Positions 34,875 to 45,365 of a stretch of 64,000 nucleotides of DNA are shown one piece after another. Location of the stretch: the NCBI GenBank assembly GCA_018902385.1, contig JABSSW010000002.1:496001-560000 (forward strand), given 5' to 3'. The notes beneath the pieces are model-generated. The model was not told where the DNA came from, searched no databases, and saw only the letters and a program-made list of their open reading frames with translations. Numbering within the stretch: the first letter of the stretch is position 1; each line of letters opens with the position of its first letter. The position numbers and the translations under genes were made by a program. Origin of the DNA: Physcia stellaris (taxonomy: Eukaryota; Ascomycota; Lecanoromycetes; Caliciales; Physciaceae).

Positions 34875-36929
34875 ATGGCTCAAAATCCGGAAGGACTGCT
34901 AAGCAAGCCACTCTATGGTAGGTGAAGTTGCCGATTCGTGACTGATGAGCAATTTGTAGAGTGCTAATAAAGCAGTCCAGTGTTTGATCTTCCCAAGGAG
35001 CTGCTTCTTACTTTACATCTGAGAAGCACATCATCATCTCAGCTCTCTGAACGCAATGTTTCTACGCATAATATCGATTTGAAACCACAGGATACAGCAT
35101 CGCACGATGTAGCAGAACCTAAGAAACCTTCGACATCATGTCTGCTTTGTGGAATAACATTTCCGAATGTGCTTGAACAACGCCTTCACGTCAGATCCGA
35201 CTGGCATGGGTACAACTTGAAACAAAGGATCACAGGGCTGCAGAGCGTCAACGAAGCGGAATTTGAGAAACTAGTCGAGATTCTGGACGAGAGCATATCT
35301 GGTTCGGAGGAGTCTGAGTCGGATACTGATGATGAGCAAAAAGACAACACACTGACTGCTTTATTGAAGAAACAAGCCAAGCTGCGTCATGATAGTCCCA
35401 ACGCAGACCTGGATGTGCTCAAGAAAGTTAACAGAGGTCCTGGAACACCGCCCTTGTTCTGGTTTAAAACGCCTCTGCTTCCTTCAAACACATCATTGGG
35501 AATATACCGAGCGCTTTTCACTGAACAAGAAACTCAAGACGAGACCCGTCTGGGCGATATTCTTCGCCAGAAGCAGCTTTCTCCAGCTATTTCAAAACCG
35601 CCGGCCGATAGATCGAACGGAATTCCTCTACAGGCAAGCATAACCGACCCGCAGGTCTTTCTCTGCATGATTGGGGGTGGGCATTTCGCTGCCATGATAG
35701 TATCTCTAGCCCCTAGAATCAATAAGAAGCATACTGGTGTTGACGAGCGACAAGCCACAGTTGTTGCGCACAAGACATTCCATCGGTACACAACTCGTAG
35801 GAAGCAGGGTGGTTCACAATCTGCCAATGACTCGGCTAAGGGGGCAGCTAAGTCGGCTGGCGCTTCCATACGACGCTACAATGAAATGGCGTTGGAGTCC
35901 GAGATTAGAGCTCTGTTGACTGAATGGAAAGAGATGATAAACAAGTCCGAGCTCATTTTTGTCCGGGCTACGGGGAGCTCGAACCGGAGGATCTTATTTG
36001 GGCCTTATGATGGTCAGGTATTACGGTACAATGATCCTAGGAATCGGACCTTTCCGTTCAGCACTCGCCGGGCCACCCAAGCGGAGCTCATGCGGGCCTT
36101 TGTTGAATTGACCCGAGTCAAAATTAGCGAAGTAGACGAAGAAGCATTAGCAGCTGCAGCCGCTTCTGAAATCGAACGAGAAACTACGAGCTCCAAAGCT
36201 ACGTCGGTAGCTGACAAGCCGACGGTGCCAAAAGCTACCAAAGAGGAAGAAGCTGCGTTGCTTCATACATCGCAGCTTCAAGCCTTGATCCGCAGATCCA
36301 AAGCACCAGCGACCCTTAATTATCTCAGCACCAACAATATCTCCGCCGATTTCGAGTTTCAACCCAGCGAAACCCAAGCAAATCACCATGCGCCAACACC
36401 GCTCCATCTCGCTTCAAGTATAAACTCGGGAGTCGTTGTTCTGTCCTTACTCACCAAAGCAGGCGCGAGCCCATTGAAGACAAATGGCGAAGGTAAACCC
36501 GCATTTGACCTGGCTGGCGACCGTGCAACTCGAGATGCTTTCCGGGTCGCCAGGTTCGAGCTTGGGGAAGAGCGCTGGGACTGGGAAGCTTCACACTGCC
36601 CACCTGGACTGTCAAAAGTAGATGCGGATGAGCGAGAGAGGAGCGCTAAAGCGCAGGAGGAGCGAACTGAAGCAGAGAGACGCAAGATTGAGACCGAGCA
36701 CTTGAAGCAGGAGGCAGCAAGTGAGCCTGAAAAACGCGGATCGAAGAAAGTGAGCGGGAGAGCACTGGGCGCTGTAGAAAAGACAGGAGCAGAGAAAAGG
36801 GAAGAGGAGGCGCGAGGTATGACAGCGGAGATGAGGATGAGGTTGGAGAGGGAGAGAAGAGCACGCGCAGCTGAGGAGCGGATGCGAAGAATGGCCAACG
36901 GAACTGGTGGTGCAGGCGCTGGTCGATAG
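34875..36929 (+). CDS. VMS1: Vms1/ANKZF1, peptidyl-tRNA endonuclease of ribosome quality control
   Basis: Exons 34875-34917 and 34981-36929 total 1992 nt, 663 aa. A C2H2 zinc finger lies at about residues 67-90 (CLLCGITF with the paired His in RLHVRSDWH). The VLRF1 release-factor-like domain starts near ITDPQVFLCMIGGGHFAAM and includes GGSQS, whose Gln is residue 294 here and corresponds to the catalytic Gln 295 of yeast Vms1. Ankyrin-like repeats follow (TPLHLASSINSGVVVLSLLT), then a charged coiled coil. The tail RRARAAEERMRR fits the VCP/Cdc48-interacting motif (R...AA..R). Vms1 cleaves tRNA from stalled nascent chains on 60S subunits and protects mitochondria (family knowledge). All parts expected of a working enzyme are present. 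Confidence 0.95.
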
Positions 36930-37564
36930 CGTACGAGTTCGCCAATGCGAACACTACACTGTCATCTCGTCGAGCTTTGCCGTTGAGTGTGTAAAACACT
37001 TGATAACCAGTGGCACTGTGCTTCCCATTTGAGTCGATTAAGCCTCGTCGATGATATAATCCACGAAATCATGTTTGAAAGTACATACATAGAACATCCG
37101 CTGCAAACCTCTATAGAGAATCTGCGACGTCTAAGGCCCAGCCTGACTTTAAGGTAGTCCGAATAGAAACCACTCAAAAACCGCTCTCTATACCTTAGCA
37201 TAGTCCCATGTTCATCGATCTGGCATCTAATCGTGAAAATCTCTTATTGATCTCTCCGATCTATATTATGCCTCGTATAATGAGGTAAATGTAAAGCCAG
37301 GCTGCTAGTGTGTATGCAGAGTTCAGGGGCTCTTCATCTCCCCGTCGCCGCTAAATTATTGTACCATATTGTGCACACTTTTGACCCCCAAACACGGAGT
37401 ACGGTGTGGCCATCAGCTTAACTTCCCCTGTATTCGCCTGTCTGCTACTTGAAGTATTATTGAAAGCTATGTAGACATCTCTTTCAAGTTATCTCCGTCA
37501 TAATTATCGTAAAATCTCCTTCATATCCACGTAGATCACGACTATCATCAAATCAATTTCCGGT
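36930..37564. other. Intergenic stretch
   Basis: About 630 bp between Vms1 and the next plus-strand gene; holds the Vms1 3' end and the promoter of the unknown membrane protein. No gene seen. Confidence 0.45.
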
Positions 37565-39229
37565 ATGGCAAGCGTCTCAGACATAATAACCTACATCGGC
37601 ATCCCACTCACTCTTATGGGTATCCTCCCAATCTTCTACACAATCCTGAACTCCCTCCTAACCCACCGTAACATTCTCCGCCTCCTTCGCTCCAACACCC
37701 CGGTCTTCGCTACCACAACCACCAGCACATCCGGCAGCCTCATCTCAGGCATCATCGAAGTAACTCTTCCGCGCTTCTCCATTGCGCCATTAGACCGCTC
37801 CGAGCCCGAGTACTGGGCGCTGAACCCCCAAGCGTCCAGCTTACCAGGGGGTAGCTGGACGCTGTTGAATTGGAATTACTTGGTTTCCGCAACTAAGACG
37901 TATAGATTGCAGTACAGCGACGATCTACAGATTCCGCAAGCGGAGGTCGATTTCAACGAATTGGTTTCATTTTTGATGGATCGGGGCGCGGTACCCGATG
38001 CCAAAGGTCTGCACATGCTGCGTGTCTCGGGATTATGGACGCCGACTGGGACGCCGCTGCTCGTGAGCCCAGATGGACTGGGAAGTGTGTTGAGGGTAGC
38101 TAGTGCGGAAGACTCGGACGGGGTTCTGAGTCTGGCACTGAGGTGGGAGAAGGCGTGGGATCAAAGGGAGGAGGGCAGCTTACCAGTTGGTTGGATCAGA
38201 CTGGAGCTTCCACCACTACCAAAGGACGAGAAACTAGTATCTGATGAAGAGAAAGCCCACGAGGTCCCGTCCTTGGAATCGGAGAAGGACCTTGTTAAAT
38301 CGACGTTAACCGACTACACGCCCACACCAACCTCCCTACGATTCCGTCTAGCCCCTTCAGGCAGTTTACTAACGGTACAATCTCCTACCTGGGAGTACTC
38401 CCATGCGAGCCTACCTGCGTCCCCATCACAGCCACTTTTAACGCACCTTACATCCCCCTCCTCACCAGCCCACCCCTTTTTTCCCTCTCTATGTCTAATA
38501 TACGCTCTCTCAAACTCGCTACCCATATACACTTGCACTATCCCTAGCTCACTACTTGACCTCACAAGCCCCGCGGCATCCATACCGGCAGGCGTTATGG
38601 TAATCCTCGGCCTGCTTCCCGAAGAGGAAGCGCCAGAGTGGGGCGAAACGAAATATAGTCCCCACGAGGCAATGCATACTTTTCATTCGCGATCCATGGC
38701 TAGGATACGCGCTATGGAAGCCGAGCGAAGGATGCCATCTGAGCAAGCCCAGTTGGCAAAGATGGCGCGAGATTCCGAGGAAAGAGCGCAGATGATGGAG
38801 GATGCAATCTCGAATGCCCGGAGGGAAAGGGAAAGAAGTGAAAAAAGGGAGAGAGAGGCTGTTGCCAGCGTAAGGCTTTCGGCTGCTGTGGTGGCTGAGA
38901 GGGCATTGAGCTATCTAGCTAAAGCGGGTAGTGTTAATGTCGAAAAGGGGTTGCAAGGAGCTGTAGAGCGCCTTTTGGTGGGTATGGTGAGAGGAGAAAG
39001 GCTTGCTACCGAAGGGACCTGTAACGTTCTGGGGAAATGGAAGGGGTGGGCTGAAAGAGGAGGCATGACGAAGGATGATCTGGCGCTTCTGAGGAGTGAG
39101 CTTGTGGGCTTTTGTTTCGCAGCGTGTGTGGTGGGTTTGATGGCTGAAGTTGGAGGCAAGGACGAGACTGGACTGGCCGCAGACATGAGGGAAAGCCTCA
39201 GAACTTGGAGAAAGGTACGCCTTGGCTGA
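37565..39229 (+). CDS. Unknown fungal membrane-anchored protein, 554 aa
   Basis: A single exon with an ATG in good context. A hydrophobic N-terminal segment (about 8-30, IITYIGIPLTLMGILPIFYT) looks like a signal anchor. The body shows well-formed folded stretches (SEPEYWALNPQASSLPGGSW, RGAVPDAKGLHMLRVSGLWT). A charged helix of about 50 residues (380-430) may be a coiled coil, and a second hydrophobic stretch (LVGFCFAACVVGLMAEVG) lies near the end. I have seen similar uncharacterised proteins in Pezizomycotina but know no function; no enzyme motif is visible. Codon use and length leave little doubt it is a real gene. Confidence 0.8.
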   Translation: MASVSDIITYIGIPLTLMGILPIFYTILNSLLTHRNILRLLRSNTPVFATTTTSTSGSLISGIIEVTLPRFSIAPLDRSEPEYWALNPQASSLPGGSWTLLNWNYLVSATKTYRLQYSDDLQIPQAEVDFNELVSFLMDRGAVPDAKGLHMLRVSGLWTPTGTPLLVSPDGLGSVLRVASAEDSDGVLSLALRWEKAWDQREEGSLPVGWIRLELPPLPKDEKLVSDEEKAHEVPSLESEKDLVKSTLTDYTPTPTSLRFRLAPSGSLLTVQSPTWEYSHASLPASPSQPLLTHLTSPSSPAHPFFPSLCLIYALSNSLPIYTCTIPSSLLDLTSPAASIPAGVMVILGLLPEEEAPEWGETKYSPHEAMHTFHSRSMARIRAMEAERRMPSEQAQLAKMARDSEERAQMMEDAISNARRERERSEKREREAVASVRLSAAVVAERALSYLAKAGSVNVEKGLQGAVERLLVGMVRGERLATEGTCNVLGKWKGWAERGGMTKDDLALLRSELVGFCFAACVVGLMAEVGGKDETGLAADMRESLRTWRKVRLG

Positions 39230-40243
39230 CCTGAAGATGTAAACCTCAAGACAGAGCCAATCTTCGCTCTTGCGGTCCGCTCCTTTGAAGCTCGGAAGCG
39301 GCTGACGTGCCATCCACGATCAAATTGCGGTTGTGCACAAGGTCAAGAGAAGGTAAAGCGTTTGACTCAGCCAGCCTCTCTAGCCTCTCTGAGAAAATCT
39401 CACTCCTCCGACCTCATACCGGTAGCTACCAAAACCGAATCCAAGTCCACGCATCAGCAGTTCTTCAGGATGAACTCAATGGCATGGCTAATCAAACATT
39501 TCTGGAAAACATCAAATGTTCTTCGATCTTCAATTTTGGGACTACCGAAAGTCTCTTATTTAAATCTTTCTGGATATGGTCCATTGTTTCAAGGACGTAC
39601 ATCCTTGTCATAGTGAGTTTGCTGCAAGATGCCACCCTTCCAATGTTCGGCGACATTTTCACAAATGCCATCATGGACGAGATCCCACAGAAGTCATAAA
39701 TCCGACCAAGACATCTCATAGAAGATCTTACGGAGAAGCCCCACAGTCCTTAGGGCAGTAAAGATCCACCTATACTCAGAGCGGCTGCAAATAGCTCGGT
39801 AGACACAGGATAGGATCCTACTATCCAGTAGTGTTCCCTCGATCTCGCTTATTGATCGTACCAGTCAAAAACTTGTACTTACTGGTCACGCCGCGCCAGA
39901 GTGCACCTCGACTCACTGTGTTTTCTTCGGCAGATAATCACATGTGCCGCAGAACTTCGATTAGGAAGGGTTAAGTGCTGTGAATTCCGTGATCTTTACT
40001 GATGAGGGCCTGTCGAAGGGATCATTGGCGCAGAAGGATAATAAGACGCAGATCCGTAGTCTAACAGACCGTGGTACCGCGCTGTCTTCAGCAACTCCAT
40101 GCGGATGGGTGCTGAAACTGGCATTATTGACCTTGGGGGTTCAGCACTGCATGTATCAGTATCGGTAGCCATTCCGAACCGAACCCACCAGCAGTGGATG
40201 GAGAGTGTATAAGTACGAGCCATGTGATCCTAGAGTGGCACTA
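39230..40243. other. Convergent intergenic stretch
   Basis: About 1.0 kb between two converging genes. An open frame at 39,307-39,699 has no domain and is likely chance. Confidence 0.45.
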
Positions 40244-41344
40244 TCAGGCTAGAGCAGACTCAAAGGGCTCCAAGTCTAGTCCACAAACATCGATCCGCTG
40301 CTGTCGAAATCTTTCATAGCTTTTCTCCCAAGCCTTTCTAGGTTCGGCCCCAGAGGGTTGCGCAGATAATATCTTATCCTTTGGGATGTTGTATTCCGGG
40401 CCCGGTAAATCAGGGTCAGTCAAATGTACGTAACCAGTCATCTTCAAGAATTCGGCAGAGTCGAATGGCTCCTTTTCCAATTGTAAAGCTGATGTTTTGA
40501 CGACAAGGTGTACTTGATCCTCTGCAAAATCAGTCATCATCGGGATACTGTGCAGAAATTCGGTCTCTTGATACCCCGTCTCCGAAAGTTGCTCCGTTAC
40601 TTTTTGATACGCTTGATTTGAGGGTTCAATCAGAACGACAGAAGCCTCGGAATCTCCATTGTGGTTCGCCGATATTCCGAGCACAGGCGTTTCCATCGGC
40701 AGAGTAAAGAGTAAATCCAGCTGATCTGAATCTTGAATTAGGCCCGATGGTCGTAAGTGAATCAGGCGATTAAAGCTTGTAAGGGATAAAAGACCCGTTA
40801 AAGGATACAGTGTCTCTGGTGTCACTGCTGTAGAAATCAGTACCTGACTCGCAAGACGTCTAGACATGTCCTTACCCTCACCTGTCCCAGGCGCAGGATC
40901 AATCGCTTGCAACATGACTTTGTACCGCGAAGCTGCTGAACGTAACAGTCTCATACTTGTCTCCAGCGTCGGATCAGGTTTCTTTTGAGTAGATCTTTGC
41001 TGATCCCACTTCTTTGGGTAGAAGATGATTCTTTGCGCCATGCTCTCCTGACGCTCAAGCTCCGCAAACTGCATGACTGCATTGCATACTTCGATATGGT
41101 ACCTAATGATCTGTACATATCCAACTTTTGCCCATCCTCCTTTCGGTCGGTTGCTGGCAAGAAATTTGTCATAGAAGGAATGTCCGGGCGGGGCACCAAA
41201 ATGTTTTGCTAGCACCGGGCTTTGGGTTACGGCTGGTGCCACAATCTGGGGTCTGATAGCTGCTTGTAGGCTACGCACGGTCTGTTGCTGTAGGACATAG
41301 CCTGAGAGGAAAAGCAGCGATGTAAATAAGAATACTATGAAAGG
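40244..41344 (-). CDS. Glycosyltransferase family 8-like type II membrane protein, 5' end unresolved
   Basis: The reading frame is open from a TAA at 41345-41347 down to the stop at 40244. It begins with a membrane anchor, PFIVFLFTSLLFLSGYVLQQ, then VRSLQAAIRP, then a luminal domain with NGWA-type block GGWAKVGYVQIIRYHIEVCNAVM, and ends TDPDLPGPEYNIPKDKI and DVCGLDLEPF. I recall similar fungal GT8-like proteins of the Golgi. The DXD metal motif expected in active GT8 enzymes is not obvious (only LIQDSDQLDLLF), so activity is uncertain. No ATG lies in frame after the TAA, and none of the nearby donors (for example GTACAG near 41,377) joins in phase to the acceptor CATAG. A start exon is therefore missing or a base is wrong. 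Confidence 0.65.
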   Translation of the reverse strand, partial: PFIVFLFTSLLFLSGYVLQQQTVRSLQAAIRPQIVAPAVTQSPVLAKHFGAPPGHSFYDKFLASNRPKGGWAKVGYVQIIRYHIEVCNAVMQFAELERQESMAQRIIFYPKKWDQQRSTQKKPDPTLETSMRLLRSAASRYKVMLQAIDPAPGTGEGKDMSRRLASQVLISTAVTPETLYPLTGLLSLTSFNRLIHLRPSGLIQDSDQLDLLFTLPMETPVLGISANHNGDSEASVVLIEPSNQAYQKVTEQLSETGYQETEFLHSIPMMTDFAEDQVHLVVKTSALQLEKEPFDSAEFLKMTGYVHLTDPDLPGPEYNIPKDKILSAQPSGAEPRKAWEKSYERFRQQRIDVCGLDLEPFESALA

Positions 41345-41636
41345 TTATTCATCAACTTTGACGAGGACTGCACTGTACTTGCTTATGAACGAGGAAATTC
41401 CCATGGATATCTGCCCGCTTGTTAGGAGCATCACGTCCGAGGATGACGAGATCTTCAGACAGAATTAATACATTCCTCGTACTACTCGCTTGATGTGAGA
41501 AACTCCTCGTCGCAATTTCGTATTTACCGACCGAGTTTCAGCCGAGGCTCCCACGTTGGCACGACAACCATGTTGAAAGACTTCACGAAAGGCTTCTCTC
41601 GAACGTCTTCCTGTGCAAACACTTCCGGTCACCATC

Positions 41637-42320
41637 ATGTCGCATCGGGCAGATGCCAAGCGCATGCTTGATGACCGTGGTGGTTACGCAGGTCCCACGA
41701 TTCATGGCATCAACCCGGCGCACTTACTCGACAAACCAGTCTTGGACAGAGTTGTCGACTCATACTACTGGAAAGAGCAGTGCTTCGCAATCAATGAGGA
41801 GACACTGTGCGATAGGGCCGTGGACATCACATATATTGGCGGAACTTATGGACAGCAAAAGCCTACACCATTCGTTTGCCTGTGTTTGAAGCTTCTTCAA
41901 CTCATGCCCGAGCGCGACATTATCCTGGAGTACCTTCACCAGACCGACTTCAAATACCTTACCGCCCTGGCTGCTTTCTACGTGCGATTGACGTTTGAAC
42001 CAGCTGAAGAAGTCTATAAAACTTTGGAGCCATTGCTCGGTGATTATAGAAAGCTGCGGAGACGTACAAGAGATGGGGGCTATTCTCTTACATACATCGA
42101 TCAATTTGTGGATGACCTGTTGACCAAGGATCGAGTATGTGCCACGATATTACCGAGGTTAACACAGCGGACACAGTTAGAGGACGATGGTAAACTGGAA
42201 GAGAGGGAGAGTCCGCTAGGCGCAGAGCTTGATGACATTGACCGGGACTCTGATAATAGCTCAGTTGTGCTTACGAATGGAAATGGTATTGAGCATGGAA
42301 GCAGCGAAGTCTCGGAATGA
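41637..42320 (+). CDS. PRP38: Pre-mRNA splicing factor Prp38
   Basis: A single exon, 227 aa. The Prp38 domain covers most of the protein: DDRGGYAGPTIHGINPAHLL, VVDSYYWKEQCFAINEETL, IGGTYGQQKPTPFVCLCLKL, YLTALAAFYVRLTFEPAEEV and YIDQFVDDLLTKDRVCATIL. It is a component of the U4/U6.U5 tri-snRNP needed for spliceosome activation. The C-terminal ~50 residues are acidic and low-complexity. The start is the first ATG (MSHRADAKRML). Length fits short ascomycete forms without an RS tail. Confidence 0.96.
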   Translation: MSHRADAKRMLDDRGGYAGPTIHGINPAHLLDKPVLDRVVDSYYWKEQCFAINEETLCDRAVDITYIGGTYGQQKPTPFVCLCLKLLQLMPERDIILEYLHQTDFKYLTALAAFYVRLTFEPAEEVYKTLEPLLGDYRKLRRRTRDGGYSLTYIDQFVDDLLTKDRVCATILPRLTQRTQLEDDGKLEERESPLGAELDDIDRDSDNSSVVLTNGNGIEHGSSEVSE

Positions 42321-43915
42321 TACTGTTGCAAGGCTAATCGTCACAAAAAGCTTGCTTATCAACGGTGTTGAACACTCGACAAGCTCCTTGGATACAAGGA
42401 TCACATCGGCATCCGCGAAAGCACAGCCCGCTTTTACAGCTATCACGGATTTATTTCCTGGAGTAGCAGTGAGCGATATGCTATAAATGAGATGAAGCGT
42501 TCATGTAGCAGCTTCGTACAACTTCTTGCGTCAAGAAAGGAAAATCAGGGACCCAGTGGCATGAAACTATGTTTGACGATACAGTGTCTGATGAAATGTA
42601 TTGCCATGGATTCAAAGGCAAAGAGAAATGCAGGCCCGGTAAGAAGTCCAATTTATGTCCCACGTTTTCTTGGCTCATAGGTAGAATTTAGTGAGCTACC
42701 GCTGCTCAATACCATAACATCGCTTGACAGCAAAAAAATAGCAATACAGTGCGTCGACCATACCCCTTCAAATCCTACGACTAGGATTTGTCAGCCAGAT
42801 GAAATAGACTGCCCGGAAAGGTTCATTTGTCTGTCTAGGCTGGCCGGGCTCTGTAGAAGCGTATCCGGATTCTATTGGTAGCCATAGCTCTACCTTAACT
42901 TTCGATATAGCCCTCGGTCCAGTATAGGCTCCTAGTCCTGGACGGTAATGCTTTGTGATGAACATGACTTGAACAGAGTCGACAGGATTAAACTCATGAT
43001 GGTCAGGTTTTGTAATAAAAACTTTGACCTATAGTTCTCTAGCTGACGCGTCGAGAACAAGCAATTTGGTTGTTGCCTCCAACGGCTTCAGATATCCTTT
43101 TAGTGGATCAGTCTCTTTACGATCTTGGAAGGCAACTTTCAATTCGTGATATGACCTCATATGCAATCAATTCAGTCACGGCACAGACCAGAGGTCCCGT
43201 CAAGGTGTTTTACTAATTAGCACTCATCAATAATCATCTCTAGCTCCAGCCAAAATTAGGTTACACGAGTAAAATCTTATGAGTACAATATCAGAGGCTG
43301 TAGTATGAATTCGAAGAGCAATCGAGGTCATCGGATTCTGAGAGAGTGATCCCATCATCCCGGAAGTCGAAAGCTGCTGCCAAGCCACATATTGCGCTAA
43401 ACCAGATTCAGCCCTCCAGCTTCCACACAACCCTCACATTCGAGCCATTATTGAAACAACGCTTATGAATTTCCAATTTCACGATCATGCGACTTCCTAT
43501 GTCATACATCCCTAGTCCCTGTTGTTCGCTATGCAATGCTGTCAAGGTAGAAGTAATCGAAGAGGATTCCGGCTTAATCCATGAATCAGTAAGCCACGAC
43601 TTAAAGGCCCGTCGAGGGGAAAATCCAGAAAGAACTCAACTCACCAAAAAACTATGTCGGAAGCTCTAAACTTCGAGAGGACCTCCGAACTGCTAATTTA
43701 GAGTCCAAAAAAAAACTCGACACTGGGCAGTTGAGGGTATCTACTCCGTTCAAGCTCATTTGAGAGGCGCTTAAAAAGGATCATGTCCAGCGGGTCCAAT
43801 CCGGGCATTCGGGACTGGACACCAGCAGCAATAAAGATGAACGACGTCACTAGTGGAGATATTTTATTCTTCTTCAAGCTTTTCTACCTTGGCCAAGTGT
43901 ACAGGTAACCACACC
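42321..43915. other. Convergent intergenic stretch, 1.6 kb
   Basis: No gene recognised. Short frames overlap on both strands and none carries a domain. No tRNA-like fold found. Confidence 0.45.
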
Positions 43916-45365
43916 TCAAAAGGCACCAAACAGATCGTCTAGCTCATCTAGCCCTATATTTTCCGGTTCCCGTGTATCCCACCCGAGCCCAAAACCTGTA
44001 TCCCCGAGGATGGATGCCGACTCTCTCATCTCTATATCTGCAATCTCCTCCAGTTTGACTTCTTTTGCAACGGCGACGTCTTCATGGATTGGCTTGATCA
44101 TAGGGCTGCTGAGCATGGTTGAGCCTCCGTCTTGCGGAGGCTCGTGCTGCCCGCCAAATAGGTAGGCTGCTGCTTCCCGATTGCTTCTGGCCTTTTCTTC
44201 TTCGGTCTCTTCAATTTGCATTCCTTCTTCTGCTGATCTGGCCGTATCCATAACCTCCATTGAGGGTCTTACGCTCTGATCATCAAGGCTCATACCACGC
44301 ATTCGCATGTTGCTAGCTGTTTGTGTAAACTCTTTTTCGTCCCCTTCAAGAGGAGGGCTTGCAGCACGATGGTTATGCGCAAGGCTCGTGTCTTCCGATC
44401 CGTTGGACCCATCTCTCGTGATACTCGAGCGAGCAGAAAAAGATCCAGCAGGGGTGGGAGGGGTTGCAAAGTCATCCTCGGCTCCGGGTAACACAACGTC
44501 TAGCTCATGGGTTGAGAGGTCGACCTCTGGACTGGGGCTCAAGGCTGCGCGTCTACGATCTTCTGCGCCTTCCATGTCTTCGTCTACGCTGGCATTGCTG
44601 AGACTAGGGGATATGATGCGCTTGCCTCCTTTTCCGCCCGAATGAAGAGCAGTAATCAACGACGGTCCAAGGATGTCTGAGGAGTCCGTTGGTATTTCTT
44701 GGCGAGGTTTTGTGGTGAGGAAATAGTAAACTTTGCGCGGATGTACAGGGATAAGTTCCTTCTCGAGTGGGCATGGAGATGTTTTTGTCCAGCAAGGTCT
44801 TCGAAGGTAGGCTGCCAAGCGTGAGGATAATAAGGCTGACGGATTCGCAGAACTACAATGAAAATTTATCAGCGTATATTTCTTATGCTTACGAAGCATG
44901 CAAATAGGGAGTCACTCACTTTAAGACAGCATTGTTGGTGGTGGATAGTACAGCGGCCAGTTCCTTCATCAAATGGGGTCTGTTGCCTGTTTTTTCGAGT
45001 TGCTCAATTACGCCAACTACAATGTCATCGTTGATGGCCGCTGTATCGATTCGAATATCATCTGCAGCGCCTGGTGACGGTGGCGGAGTATGTTCGTAGG
45101 CGGTCCTGCCGCTACTTCTTGGTCGCTCTGCGAACGAGACTGTTTTGGTCGACGAGGAAGCTGTGGAGGATCGGTGTCTTAGGGGCGAGGTAGGAGAGGG
45201 TGCAGTCGATGTATGCGATCGCTTTACTTTCTTTGCAGGTGGCTGTTGGGTCTCGGTGGCGACTGAAGGTTTCGAAACAGAAGGGCGGTGAGCTCGAGAG
45301 GTACTTGGAACCTGGATTCCCAAGGCTGAGAGGGATACGGACTTTCGGCGTGTGTTGTATGGCAT
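43916..45365 (-). CDS. GDS1-type winged-helix protein
   Basis: Exons 45365-44920 and 44852-43916 total 1383 nt, 460 aa. The N-terminal ~110 residues are basic, rich in S and P, with a KKVKR stretch that could be a nuclear signal. The winged-helix region (about 110-215) reads IDTAAINDDIVVGVIEQLEK, HLMKELAAVLSTTNNAVLN, LLSSRLAAYLRRPCWTK and ELIPVHPRKVYYFLTT. This matches what I remember of the GDS1 domain (yeast GDS1 is a nuclear protein linked to mitochondrial function and nitrogen signals). The C-terminal half is acidic and disordered and ends with a short conserved-looking acidic helix (IGLDELDDLFGAF). Likely a DNA-binding or chromatin regulator; targets unknown. The first ATG in frame is MPYNTRRKSV. 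Confidence 0.8.
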
